Assembly: GCF_002242685.1 (NCBI RefSeq)
Contig: NZ_NBIM01000001.1
Span: 124,001 to 188,000, forward strand
DNA length: 64,000 nt
Source of the DNA: Oceanimonas doudoroffii
GTDB lineage: Bacteria > Pseudomonadota > Gammaproteobacteria > Enterobacterales > Aeromonadaceae
Reading direction: 5' to 3'
How positions within the stretch are numbered: the stretch's first letter is position 1; the number at the start of each line of letters is the position of its first letter. Both the position numbers and the translations under genes were made by a program. Below, piece by piece: positions 9,247 to 17,972 of this stretch. Below the pieces are notes generated by a model, which was not told the DNA's origin, did no database searches, and saw nothing but the letters and a program-made list of their open reading frames with translations.

Positions 9247-9888
9247 ATGGAGATATTGCTCGACCATGCCGAGTTTTGCGTGATCAACAAGCCCGCCGGC
9301 ATCGGCATGCACCAGGAAGGCGATGAGCCCGGCCTGGTGCGCCTGCTCGGTGAACAACTGCAGCAATCGTTTTATCCGGTGCACCGGCTCGACAAGATGA
9401 CCACGGGCGCGCTGCTGCTGGCGCGCACCGCCGAGGCCAACCGTGTGCTCAGCGCCCAATTTGCCGCACGCACCACCACCAAGCGCTATCTGGCGTTGTC
9501 CGATCGCAAACCCGTCAAAAAGCAGGGCTGGGTGAAAGGGGGCATGGAGAAGACCCGCAATGGCAGCTGGAAACTGACCCGGGGCGAGACCAACCCGGCG
9601 GTTACCCACTTCTACAGCACCTCGCTGGCGCCGGGGCTGAGGGGCTTTATGCTGCAGCCCCACACCGGTCGTACTCATCAGTTGCGGGTGGCGCTGAAAA
9701 GCCTGGGCTGTCCCATACTGGGGGACGATCGCTACGGTGGTAGCCCCGCCGACCGGGGCTATCTGCACGCCTGGCGGCTGGCCTTTGACTGGCAGGGCGA
9801 GCGCATTGAGGTCACGGCCCCCGCCACCGAGGGGGAGTTGTTTGCGCACTGGTACACGGCTCTTGCCCAGTGGGCAGACAAGCTTTAA
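9247..9888 (+). CDS. RluA-family pseudouridine synthase
   Basis: The 213-residue protein contains the RluA-type catalytic motif PVHRLDKMTTGALLLA, where the aspartate attacks the uridine. Other family blocks are CVINKPAGIGMH at the start, TKRYLAL, MLQPHTGRTHQLRVALKSLGCPILGDDRYG and a closing HAWRLAFDW. There is no S4 domain, and the protein is shorter than RluA, RluC or TruC. It looks like the small Rlu subfamily found in gammaproteobacteria (TIGR01621-type, from memory). The start is the ATG at 9247, preceded by CGGAG; an upstream in-frame ATG lies in the tRNA terminator and is not credible. Its stop codon lies in what looks like the target site of the next repeat element. The RNA target is unknown. 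Confidence 0.88.
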   Translation: MEILLDHAEFCVINKPAGIGMHQEGDEPGLVRLLGEQLQQSFYPVHRLDKMTTGALLLARTAEANRVLSAQFAARTTTKRYLALSDRKPVKKQGWVKGGMEKTRNGSWKLTRGETNPAVTHFYSTSLAPGLRGFMLQPHTGRTHQLRVALKSLGCPILGDDRYGGSPADRGYLHAWRLAFDWQGERIEVTAPATEGELFAHWYTALAQWADKL

Positions 9889-9890
9889 GC

Positions 9891-10213
9891 CTGTCTCTTG
9901 GGCAAAAATCGCTGAGAACCAATCGCCATGCGAAGCAGCAGTGCGGTTGCGCTCCGCCGACACGCTTCAAGCACCTCCCCGTGTCGCTCGGCACATGCCA
10001 TCCATTGCATGTGACGGTCGGCTTCGGCAATCCCCACCGCTGCTTCGGGCAACTTCGGCGCTGCCTGGAAGCGGTCAGTCAGCACCGAGTGCGCCAGGGA
10101 TGGCGCAGGGGAGCCTACAGGGAAGTATTCACGGCGTGCCGGAGAAGCAGTGCGCTTTGTTCGACGAAAACGCACGGTACCGCAAGCGACGAAAACTTGT
10201 GACCAAGAGACAG
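9891..10213. mobile_element. 323-bp non-coding element with IS50/Tn5-like inverted ends (MITE candidate)
   Basis: The left end reads CTGTCTCTTGGGCAAAAAT and the right end, on the other strand, CTGTCTCTTGGTCACAAGT. The first 11 bases are identical, and the match extends two bases beyond the element on each side. The right end agrees with the Tn5/IS50 outside end at 15 of 19 positions. The 9 bases left of the element, GCTTTAAGC, fit the Tn5 target preference GNTYWRANC exactly. The 9 on the right, GCGATTAGC, match at 6 of 9, as an aged duplication might. No transposase is encoded; the interior has only unconvincing frames. I read it as a miniature, non-autonomous IS4-superfamily element. The remaining 145 bp up to the next gene show nothing else. 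Confidence 0.7.
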
Positions 10214-10358
10214 GCGATTAGCCATCAGCTGCTCGATATGGTTTGCAGGCACGACACCGTATCAGCACTTCACGTTTCCCGCTTTCCGCTGTTCTTCCTG
10301 CAACCAAAGCATCCTTGATGCGGTCTCAATGGCGACTGCCATCAACAGGAGAGTCGTT

Positions 10359-11048
10359 ATGCGCTACTGGATCATGGGGGGCGGCGGCATTGGCCGGGCG
10401 CTGGCGGCGGCCTGCCTTGAGCGGGGCGACGAGGTCATGCTGTTCAGCCGTACCAACCCGGGCATTGACGGGGTTGGATGGCATGCCCTCGACAACACCG
10501 ATGAAGACGCCATGGGAGCACTGTGCGCCGGGCTGACCTTGCCGAACAGGGTGATCAACACCGTGGGCATGTTGCACAGCGATTGCTGGCAGCCGGAAAA
10601 GCGCATCGAGCAACTGACCGAACATGCCCTGCTGGATCACCTGCGGGTCAATACCTGGCCCACCCTGGCGCTGGCGCGATTGCTGTCGGCACGCATGGAA
10701 CGGCGACAGCCCCTGCTGCTGGCGGCCCTGTCGGCCAGGGTGGGCAGCACCAGCGACAACCGCGGCGGCGGCTGGTACAGCTACCGTATCAGCAAGGCGG
10801 CGCTCAACATGGCCATCAAAAACCTTGGGGTGGAGTGGGCCAGGCGTTTTCCCCTGGCCTGCGTGGTGGGGCTGCACCCGGGCACGGTGGCCACCAACCT
10901 CTCCGCGCCCTTTCGCGCCGGCCTGCCCGAGGGGCAGTTGCAGACCCCGGCGCAGGCGGCCGAGCACCTGCTGGCGGTGCTCGACGGCATCACGCCAGCG
11001 CAGTCGGGCCGGTTGTTCGCCTGGGACGGCCGGGAAATTCAACCCTGA
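10359..11048 (+). CDS. Short-chain dehydrogenase/reductase (CsgA/C-factor-like)
   Basis: This 229-residue protein is an SDR with a short N-terminus. MRYWIMGGGGIGRALAAACL is the glycine-rich dinucleotide-binding loop, VINTVGMLH corresponds to the NNAG position (altered to NTVG), LSARVGS supplies the catalytic serine, and YSYRISKAALNM is the YxxxK active site. VVGLHPGTVATNLSAPF follows, as in the C-factor/YdaD-type SDRs. The start at 10359 has AGGAGA just upstream. The substrate is unknown; such proteins are often oxidoreductases of small carbonyl compounds. It stands alone, facing the convergent cra gene with only 4 bp between the two stop codons. Confidence 0.85.
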   Translation: MRYWIMGGGGIGRALAAACLERGDEVMLFSRTNPGIDGVGWHALDNTDEDAMGALCAGLTLPNRVINTVGMLHSDCWQPEKRIEQLTEHALLDHLRVNTWPTLALARLLSARMERRQPLLLAALSARVGSTSDNRGGGWYSYRISKAALNMAIKNLGVEWARRFPLACVVGLHPGTVATNLSAPFRAGLPEGQLQTPAQAAEHLLAVLDGITPAQSGRLFAWDGREIQP

Positions 11049-11052
11049 GGCG

Positions 11053-12042
11053 TCAGCGCGGCCGGTAACGCTGGCGCAGCAGGCGCGGCACCGCGTAATG
11101 CCCGCTGCGATAATGACCGCGCACCGCGTCCAGGGTCAGGGACATTACCTTTTCCGCCACCAGGTGGTGATCCTGGGCCATGGTATTCACCGGCGTGGCA
11201 AGAAAGTCCAGCAGCCGGTGATCACCAAAGGTGGCCAGCCGCAGCGACGCAGGCAGGGCACCCAGATGCTGGTGAAGGAAGTCCATCACCCCTTCCAGCA
11301 GTACAAAGGCGGTGGTGACGATGGCCAGGGGCGACTGCCAGTCGGTGTCGACCTGTTGCTCCAACAGGGCGCGGGCGCAGTGGCGGTCAAACTGTTCGAC
11401 ATGACTAATCTCAAATGACGCCCCCAGCTCGGTGGCGGCATCGCGAAAGCCGCGCTCCCGTTCCTGGCTGATGCTGAGCCCGGGGGCGGCACCGATCAGC
11501 CAGGCCCGCTCCGGCGAAGGGCCCACCAGGGTGCGGGTCAGGCGGGCGCAGGCTTCGGCGTTTTCACTGCTGACCGAGGCCAGGCTGTGAGGCAGGGGCC
11601 GATCCAGGCCCACCACCGGCAACTCCCGGTTCAGCCGGCAATAGAAGTCATCGCTCACCGTCAGGCAGCTCGCCACCATGAGCGCATCCACCCGCCTGGC
11701 CTTCAACATCAGGGCCAGCTCCCGTTCGGTCTGGGGATCATCATCGGAGCAGGTGATCAGCAGCTGAAAGCCATGGTGCCGGGCCTGGCGCTCCAGCAAC
11801 CGGGCCAGGGTGGCGTAACTGGGGTTGGCCAGATCCGGCACCACCAGCCCCAGGGTACGGGACAGGCCGCCGCGCAGGGCCGCGGCCTGACGATCGGGCT
11901 CGAAATTGTGGGCCCGTACCACCGCCATCACCTTGTCCTGGGTGCGCTGGCTGATGCGATACTGCTCGGCCTTGCCGTTGATCACGCAGCTGGCGGTGGT
12001 GCGGGACACCCCGGCCAGGCGCGCAATTTCGTCCAGTTTCAT
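11053..12042 (-). CDS. cra: Catabolite repressor/activator Cra (FruR), LacI family
   Basis: The 329-residue regulator begins MKLDEIARLAGVSRTTASCV, nearly identical to E. coli Cra, followed by INGKAEQYRISQRTQDKVMAVV completing the HTH and hinge. The effector domain has GLVVPDLANPSYATLARLLERQAR, QLLITCSDDDPQTE, GLDRPL, FLLEGVMDF-type and ATFGDHRLLDFL segments. E. coli Cra responds to fructose 1-phosphate or 1,6-bisphosphate. The ATG at 12042 is chosen because it begins the conserved HTH and has GAGG upstream. The gene is divergent from fruBKA with a Cra-like operator in the 172-bp gap, the usual arrangement for a local fru repressor. Confidence 0.93.
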   Translation of the reverse strand: MKLDEIARLAGVSRTTASCVINGKAEQYRISQRTQDKVMAVVRAHNFEPDRQAAALRGGLSRTLGLVVPDLANPSYATLARLLERQARHHGFQLLITCSDDDPQTERELALMLKARRVDALMVASCLTVSDDFYCRLNRELPVVGLDRPLPHSLASVSSENAEACARLTRTLVGPSPERAWLIGAAPGLSISQERERGFRDAATELGASFEISHVEQFDRHCARALLEQQVDTDWQSPLAIVTTAFVLLEGVMDFLHQHLGALPASLRLATFGDHRLLDFLATPVNTMAQDHHLVAEKVMSLTLDAVRGHYRSGHYAVPRLLRQRYRPR

Positions 12043-12116
12043 TTCTCGCCTCATCACTGAAAGTGTGCACCGGATCATATCATTGCACAGTGCCGGTGCA
12101 GGAAGCTTGCTCGACA

Positions 12117-12134
12117 TGCTAAAACGATTCAGCA
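12117..12134 (-). promoter_or_regulatory. Cra (FruR) operator in the cra-fruB intergenic region
   Basis: Read on the minus strand the site is TGCTGAATCGTTTTAGCA, an 18-bp imperfect palindrome. It matches the known Cra core TGAATCGWTTCA at all but one or two positions. It lies about 80 bp upstream of the fruB start and 75 bp upstream of cra, so it could repress both. Confidence 0.8.
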
Positions 12135-12214
12135 TTATTTTAACAGTTTCGGCTCGTGGTTTTAACCAACGTAATCTAGGGTGTTTGTATCCCGAATTAT
12201 CAGCAGGTGATGTC

Positions 12215-15070
12215 ATGCTCTCTCTGACCACACAGGACGTAAAAATGGGCCAGACCCTGGCCGACAAGCAGGCAGTCATTTCGGCACTGGCCGAGTGGCT
12301 GGAGCAGGATGGCAACGTGGCCGCCGGTTATGCCGATGGCATGCTGGCGCGGGAAGCCCAGACCGCCACCTACCTGGGACAGGGCATTGCCATTCCCCAC
12401 GGCACCCAGGAGTGCCGGCACCTGGTAAAGCAAACCGGTATCAAGGCGTTGCACCTGCCCGACGGGGTGGACTGGGGCGACGGTGAAAAGGCCTATCTGG
12501 TGCTGGGCATCGCCGCCGGATCCGACGAACATCTGGAGCTGCTGCGCCGCCTTGCCCGTGCCCTGTCCCGGGATGATTTGGCTGAGCAGGTACGCCGGGC
12601 CGAAAGCCGTCAGGACATACTGCGGCTGCTGCAGGGCGAGGAAGAATCCTCGCAGGCGCCGGTGCTGGGCTGGCGTCGGGAGTGGATGCGCACCGGCGTC
12701 GAGGCCACCTCTCTTGCTGCGCTGCAACGGGCGGCCTGCGAGCTGCTGAATGCCGACGACACAGAACGTCAGGCATTGCAGGCCAGCAGCCTGCACCTGG
12801 GTCAGGGCTGGTGGCTGAGCCAGGCCCCGGCCAGCGGCGAGCCCAGGGCCGCGCTGGTGACCACCACCGGTTTTGAGCATTCGGGCCAGCCGGTGCGGGC
12901 GCTGCTGGCACTGGCGGTCAACGGCAACGGTCACCGGCCCTTGCTGGCCCAGCTGGCCGACTGGCTGCTGGCCGACAAGGGACAAGCGCTGGCGGCCATG
13001 GCCGATAGCACCGCCCTGCACACCGCCCTGGCCCGGGGTCCTCATGCCCCCGGCGAAGATGGCCTGGCCGACAATCAGCGCCTGGTGGTGGTACGCAATC
13101 ATCAGGGACTACATGCCCGCCCGGGTGCCATGATGGTGCAGATTGCCAAGCAGTTCGAGGCCGACATTCGAGTGCGCAACCTGGATGGTGACGGCCATGA
13201 CGTCAACGGTAAAAGCCTGATGAAGCTCATCGGCCTGGGCGTGCGCCCCGGCCATCAGCTGTTGCTTACTGCAGAAGGGCCCGACGCCGCCGCGGCGCTG
13301 GAGCAACTGGTGACCGCCATTAATGAAGGACTGGGTGAAGACGTGATGCCGGTTGCCGCCGGCCCGACCCTGGTGCATCAGGTACAGGACATAGCCCCCG
13401 ATACCGAAATGCGTGGCGTGGGGGCCTCGCCGGGCACCGCCATCGGCCCGCTGTTTGTCGAGGTGCCGGTGCACTTTGACTACCCCGATACCGCCTGCGA
13501 TGCCGGTGCCGAGCAACGGCGGCTGAAGGCCGCCCTGGCACAGGCCGATACAGATCTGGCGGCCGCCGCCGAGGCCACTCACGAGCCCCAGGCGCGGGAT
13601 ATTCTCTCCATGCACCGGGAATTGCTGGGCGATCCGGCGCTGGCCGAAGGCGCCCAGGCCCGGCTGCAGCGAGGCGCCTCGGCCCCCGCCGCCTGGTGGT
13701 CGGAAATCGACTCCGCCGCCACGCGGCAGGCGGCCAGCCCCAACGCCATGCTGGCGGAGCGGGCCGCCGACATTCGCGATATCGGCCGCCGGGTCATGGC
13801 CATTCTGTGCGACACACCGCTGCCGCAAACCCCGAACGCCCCCTATATCTGGGTAGCGGAAGACATAGGCCCGTCGGATGTGGTGAACATGAACGCCGAG
13901 TTGGTACTGGGGCTGGTGACCGCCGGAGGGGGGCCTTCTTCTCACAGCGCCATACTGGCCCGATCACTGGGCATTCCCGCGTTGGTGGCCATGGGCGGCG
14001 CCGTCATGGGCCTGAAATCCGGTACGCAAGCCATTCTTAACGGCGACGCCGGCACCCTGCATGTGGCCCCGACCAACCGAGTGCTGGAGCAGGCCAAAGC
14101 CCGCCAGGCGCAGGAGCGGCAACTGGCCGAGCAGGCCTGGGAACATCGTAACCAGGCCGCCGTTACCACCGACGGCCATCGCCTGGAGGTAGGCGCCAAC
14201 CTGGGTGACACCGCCAAAACCGCCGCCGCCGTAGAAAGCGGGGCGGAAGGCGTGGGCCTGCTGCGCACCGAGTTTGTGTTTATGGGCCGAAGCCAGGCGC
14301 CGGATCTGGCGCAGCAGCAGGCCGAGTACGACAAGGCATTTACCGTCCTTAATGGCCGGCCGCTGGTGGCCCGTACCCTGGACGTGGGCGGCGACAAGCC
14401 GTTGCCCTACTGGCCGGTGCCCAAAGAGGACAATCCCTTTCTCGGCGTGCGCGGCATTCGCCTGTGCATGCAGCAGCCCGAGCTGCTGGAAACCCAGCTG
14501 CGCGCCCTGCTGACCGCCGCCGGCGATCGGCCGCTACGCATCATGTTTCCCATGGTGGCCGACTGGTCCGAGTGGCGCTTTGCCAAAGAGATGTTTGAGC
14601 GGGTGCAGGCCGAGGTACAGGCCGCCGACGTGCAGCTGGGTATCATGGTGGAAGTACCGTCCGCCGCCCTCAATGCCCAATTGTTTGCGCAAGACGCCGA
14701 CTTTTTCAGCATTGGCACCAATGATCTGACCCAATACACCCTGGCCGCGGATCGGGGTAACGGCGAGCTGGCGGCGTTGTCCGACGGCCTGCATCCGGCG
14801 GTGCTGCGGCTGATCGCCATGACGGTAGAAGCCGCCCATGCCCAGGGCAAATGGGTGGGCGTATGCGGCGAGTTGGGGGCGGATCCCCAGGCGCTGCCGC
14901 TGCTGCTGGGGCTGGGAGTGGATGAGGTCTCGGTCAGCCCGGGCCGGGTACCCCTGGTCAAGGCCCGGGTGCGCGAGTGCAGCCTGGCCCGTTGCAAGGA
15001 TTTGGCCGCGAAGGCCCTTCGTGCCCGGGACGCCCAGACCGTCCGGGCCCTGACAGGAGAAATTCAATGA
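12215..15070 (+). CDS. fruB: Fructose PTS multiphosphoryl transfer protein, EIIA-HPr-EI fusion
   Basis: The 951-residue protein carries all cytoplasmic steps of the fructose phosphotransferase chain. Residues 1-145 are an EIIA-Fru domain with the phospho-histidine in GIAIPHGT (His62). Residues 150-280 are the degenerate middle domain also found in E. coli FruB. Residues 286-375 are HPr with VRNHQGLHARPGA (His299). Residues 395-951 are enzyme I with GGGPSSHSAILARSLGIPAL (His576), the PEP-binding barrel and the catalytic cysteine in GVCGELGADP. Enteric FruB lacks the EI part; this full fusion is the Pseudomonas/Xanthomonas type. AGGTGA precedes the ATG at 12215. The stop overlaps the fruK start (ATGA), so the operon is translationally coupled. 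Confidence 0.95.
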   Translation: MLSLTTQDVKMGQTLADKQAVISALAEWLEQDGNVAAGYADGMLAREAQTATYLGQGIAIPHGTQECRHLVKQTGIKALHLPDGVDWGDGEKAYLVLGIAAGSDEHLELLRRLARALSRDDLAEQVRRAESRQDILRLLQGEEESSQAPVLGWRREWMRTGVEATSLAALQRAACELLNADDTERQALQASSLHLGQGWWLSQAPASGEPRAALVTTTGFEHSGQPVRALLALAVNGNGHRPLLAQLADWLLADKGQALAAMADSTALHTALARGPHAPGEDGLADNQRLVVVRNHQGLHARPGAMMVQIAKQFEADIRVRNLDGDGHDVNGKSLMKLIGLGVRPGHQLLLTAEGPDAAAALEQLVTAINEGLGEDVMPVAAGPTLVHQVQDIAPDTEMRGVGASPGTAIGPLFVEVPVHFDYPDTACDAGAEQRRLKAALAQADTDLAAAAEATHEPQARDILSMHRELLGDPALAEGAQARLQRGASAPAAWWSEIDSAATRQAASPNAMLAERAADIRDIGRRVMAILCDTPLPQTPNAPYIWVAEDIGPSDVVNMNAELVLGLVTAGGGPSSHSAILARSLGIPALVAMGGAVMGLKSGTQAILNGDAGTLHVAPTNRVLEQAKARQAQERQLAEQAWEHRNQAAVTTDGHRLEVGANLGDTAKTAAAVESGAEGVGLLRTEFVFMGRSQAPDLAQQQAEYDKAFTVLNGRPLVARTLDVGGDKPLPYWPVPKEDNPFLGVRGIRLCMQQPELLETQLRALLTAAGDRPLRIMFPMVADWSEWRFAKEMFERVQAEVQAADVQLGIMVEVPSAALNAQLFAQDADFFSIGTNDLTQYTLAADRGNGELAALSDGLHPAVLRLIAMTVEAAHAQGKWVGVCGELGADPQALPLLLGLGVDEVSVSPGRVPLVKARVRECSLARCKDLAAKALRARDAQTVRALTGEIQ

Positions 15071-16017
15071 GCATGCTAACCCTGACCCTGAACCCGGCGC
15101 TGGATCTCACCGTGTCGCTGGAGCAACTCAAGGCCGGCCACGTCAACATCGCCAAATCTGGGCATCTGGGGGCGGCGGGCAAGGGCATCAATGTGGCCCG
15201 GGCGCTGGCGGATCTGGGGCACAAGCCCCGGGCCAGCGGCTTTCTCGGGCTGAATAACGATGCTTCCTTTCGTGCCCTGTTTGGCCGGCACGGCATTGGC
15301 GACGATTTCGTCCGCCTGCCCGGTGATACTCGGGTCAATGTGAAAATCAGCGAGGCGGAAGGCCGGGTAACCGACATCAACCTGCCCGGACTCAGGGTAG
15401 GGGAGGGCGACTGGACCCGGCTGCTGGCCCGACTCGAGTCGCTGGCAGACGATTTTGAGTACCTGGTGGTGGCGGGCAGCCTGCCTCCCGGGGTCAGCCC
15501 GGCGCAGTTGGAAGGCATGATTGAAATGTGGCGCGAGCGGGGCAAAACGGTCTGGCTGGACGCCAGCGGCGAGGCACTGCGGGCCGGCATTCGCGGCCGG
15601 CCCGCCCTGATCAAGCCCAATCTGGAAGAGCTGGAAGGCCTGGTGGGCCAGCCGGTCGACAGCGATGAGGCCCTGATCGGCTGTGCGCTTACCCTGCGGC
15701 AGCGGGGCATCGAACAGGTGGTGGTGTCGGCTGGTGCCGACGGCGTCTGCTGGTTTGGCCCCAATGGCGCCTGGCGCGCACGGGTGCCCAGGGTCAAGGT
15801 GGTGAGCACGGTGGGCGCCGGCGACTCCCTGGTGGCGGGACTTTGTGCCGGCATGGTGGAAGGCCTGAACGAACCCGACAACCTGCGCCGCGCCGTGGCC
15901 CTGTCATTGATGGCGGTCACCCAGATAGGCGTGGGTATCTACGATCAGAAGGCCTTTGCCGCCTTTCAGCGGAACATTGAGATTGAACCCATTGCTCGTC
16001 AGGGAGCGGACACATGA
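15067..16017 (+). CDS. fruK: 1-phosphofructokinase FruK
   Basis: The 316-residue protein is a PfkB-family kinase converting fructose 1-phosphate to fructose 1,6-bisphosphate. Family landmarks are TLNPALDLTVSL at the N-terminus, GAAGKGINVARALADLG, VVAGSLPPG, LIKPNLEELEGL and the anion-hole and catalytic-base motif VSTVGAGDSLVAGL near the C-terminus. AGGAG lies upstream of the ATG at 15067. It overlaps fruB by 4 bp upstream and fruA by 4 bp downstream (ATGA at both ends). Its substrate is the product of FruA transport, so the three genes form one complete uptake and activation route. Confidence 0.95.
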   Translation: MSMLTLTLNPALDLTVSLEQLKAGHVNIAKSGHLGAAGKGINVARALADLGHKPRASGFLGLNNDASFRALFGRHGIGDDFVRLPGDTRVNVKISEAEGRVTDINLPGLRVGEGDWTRLLARLESLADDFEYLVVAGSLPPGVSPAQLEGMIEMWRERGKTVWLDASGEALRAGIRGRPALIKPNLEELEGLVGQPVDSDEALIGCALTLRQRGIEQVVVSAGADGVCWFGPNGAWRARVPRVKVVSTVGAGDSLVAGLCAGMVEGLNEPDNLRRAVALSLMAVTQIGVGIYDQKAFAAFQRNIEIEPIARQGADT

Positions 16018-17780
16018 AAGCGCTGATCCTTACCGCCTGTCCCAGCGGCATGGCAAGCAGTTACATGGCGGCCCGCGTGCTGGCGCACGCCGCCGAGCAG
16101 CAAGGCTGGCAGGTGGCCGTGGAATGCCACAGTCAGCTTGAGCCGGTAACGCCCTTTACCCCGGCACAGATCGCCGAGGCCGAGCTGGTGCTGGTGGCCG
16201 CCGCCGGGCCGGCCTCGAACCTGTCCCGCTTTGCCGGCAAGCCCGGCTTTGTGGGGGAGATTCAGCCGGCGCTGAACGATCCCAAGGCCTGGTTGCAACG
16301 GGCGGCGCAGCAGGCGGCGCCGCTGCCTGTAGACGGGCCCTTCGAGGCGCACAGCGAAAACCGGGTCCGGCTGGTGGCGATCACCGCCTGTCCCACTGGG
16401 GTGGCGCACACCTTCATGTCGGCCGAGGCGCTGACCGAAACCGCCCAGGGACTGGGTCATCATATCAAGGTGGAAACGCAAGGCTCGGTGGGGGCCCAGA
16501 ATGCCCTGACCGCCGACGACATTGCCGCCGCCGACTGCGTGATTGTGGCCGCCGATATCGAGGTCAACCTGGCCCGTTTCAACGGCAAGCGGCTGTATCG
16601 TACCAGTACCGGGCAGGCGTTAAAAAAGCCACAGCACACCATTGAAACCGCCCTGCGCGAGGCAAAGACCTGGCAGCAGCAAAGCGGCGGTGTGGCTTTG
16701 AGCGCCGAGGCTGACAAAAAGGAGCCGGGTCCTTACCAGCACCTGCTCACCGGGGTGTCCTTTATGCTGCCCATGGTGGTGGCCGGGGGCCTTATCATTG
16801 CACTGTCGTTTATTTTCGGCATCGAGGCGTTCAAGGAAGAGGGCACGCTGGCGGCGGCGCTGATGCAGATAGGTGGCGGCTCGGCCTTTGCCCTGATGAT
16901 TCCGGTGCTGTCGGGCTACATTGCCTATTCCATTGCCGACCGGCCGGGCATTGCCCCGGGCATGATCGGTGGCATGCTGGCCAGCAGCCTGGGGGCCGGT
17001 TTTATCGGCGGCATCATCTCCGGCTTTCTCGCCGGTTACAGCGCCCGCCTGCTGGCCCGGCGAGTTCCCATGCCCAAAAGCCTGGAGTCGCTCAAGCCGA
17101 TATTGATTATTCCGCTGTTCGCCAGCCTGTTTACCGGCCTGGTGATGATCTATGTGGTGGGCGGTCCGGTGGCCACCATCATGGCGGTGATGACCGACTT
17201 TCTCAATAACATGGGCTCGGCCAACGCCGTGCTGTTGGGCATCATTATTGGTGCCATGATGTGCTTTGACATGGGCGGCCCGGTCAACAAGGCGGCCTAT
17301 GCCTTTTCCGTGGGGCTGCTGGCTTCGCAAACCTATGGCCCCATGGCGGCGGCCATGGCGGCGGGCATGGTGCCGGCCATTGGCATGGGCATTGCCACCT
17401 TTCTGGCCCGGCGCAAGTTCAACCCCAATGAGCAGGAGGCGGGCAAGGCATCCTTTGTGCTGGGATTGTGTTTTATTTCCGAAGGAGCCATTCCCTTTGC
17501 GGCGCGGGATCCGCTTCGCGTGATCCCCAGCTGCATGGCCGGCGGCGCCCTGACCGGTGCCCTGTCGATGCTGTTCGGGGCCAAACTGCTGGCACCCCAT
17601 GGCGGCGTGTTCGTGTTGTTTATTCCCAACGCCATTGAGCAACTGGGCTGGTATGTGCTGGCCATTGCCGCGGGCTCGGTGCTGACCGGCGTGGTGTATT
17701 CGGTGCTCAAGCGCAGTGATGCCCAGATGCTGACGGCCGGCGGTCAGGCGGGGCCGGCAGCCGTAGGTACCGGTCGCTGA
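16014..17780 (+). CDS. fruA: Fructose-specific PTS enzyme EIIB'BC
   Basis: The 588-residue permease has a tandem EIIB arrangement as in E. coli FruA: a first B-like domain with TACPSGMASSYMA (Cys9) and a second, catalytic-looking B domain with ITACPTGVAHTFMSAEAL (Cys126). An EIIC membrane domain starts near residue 240 (YQHLLTGVSFMLPMVVAGGL). GGPVNKAAYAF, AAAMAAGMVPAIGMG and FISEGAIPFAARDPLRVIP are characteristic EIIC-Fru sequences. It takes the phosphate from FruB and imports fructose as fructose 1-phosphate through the inner membrane. A strong terminator follows, closing the fruBKA operon. Confidence 0.95.
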   Translation: MKALILTACPSGMASSYMAARVLAHAAEQQGWQVAVECHSQLEPVTPFTPAQIAEAELVLVAAAGPASNLSRFAGKPGFVGEIQPALNDPKAWLQRAAQQAAPLPVDGPFEAHSENRVRLVAITACPTGVAHTFMSAEALTETAQGLGHHIKVETQGSVGAQNALTADDIAAADCVIVAADIEVNLARFNGKRLYRTSTGQALKKPQHTIETALREAKTWQQQSGGVALSAEADKKEPGPYQHLLTGVSFMLPMVVAGGLIIALSFIFGIEAFKEEGTLAAALMQIGGGSAFALMIPVLSGYIAYSIADRPGIAPGMIGGMLASSLGAGFIGGIISGFLAGYSARLLARRVPMPKSLESLKPILIIPLFASLFTGLVMIYVVGGPVATIMAVMTDFLNNMGSANAVLLGIIIGAMMCFDMGGPVNKAAYAFSVGLLASQTYGPMAAAMAAGMVPAIGMGIATFLARRKFNPNEQEAGKASFVLGLCFISEGAIPFAARDPLRVIPSCMAGGALTGALSMLFGAKLLAPHGGVFVLFIPNAIEQLGWYVLAIAAGSVLTGVVYSVLKRSDAQMLTAGGQAGPAAVGTGR

Positions 17781-17811
17781 CCTTTCCAGAACAGATCGTG
17801 TTAAATGCAGG

Positions 17812-17843
17812 ATTAAACCCACTTTTGTGGGTTTAATTTTTGC
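17812..17843 (+). terminator. Rho-independent terminator of fruBKA
   Basis: ATTAAACCCAC (17812-17822) pairs with GTGGGTTTAAT (17827-17837) around a TTTT loop, followed by further T. It begins 31 bp after the fruA stop codon. Confidence 0.88.
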
Positions 17844-17972
17844 TTTTTTTGTTTTTTCTGGTTTTTTATTCCGCTATTTGTGAATTTTTGAAGATTCTCA
17901 CGTTATTAGCTGCTACCCTTGCGCACCTCGATTGCGACCCCGTTTGGGACTTTGAATAAGGAGTATTCATTC

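Noticed and set aside
9885..10175. A 96-codon minus-strand frame inside the MITE candidate
   Set aside because: It has no Shine-Dalgarno, and its Arg/Ala-rich content fits a read-through of non-coding element sequence rather than a transposase.
9081..10215. Integrated phage or island at tRNA-Ser
   Set aside because: No integrase gene or repeat of the tRNA 3' end follows; only a terminator and ordinary genes do.
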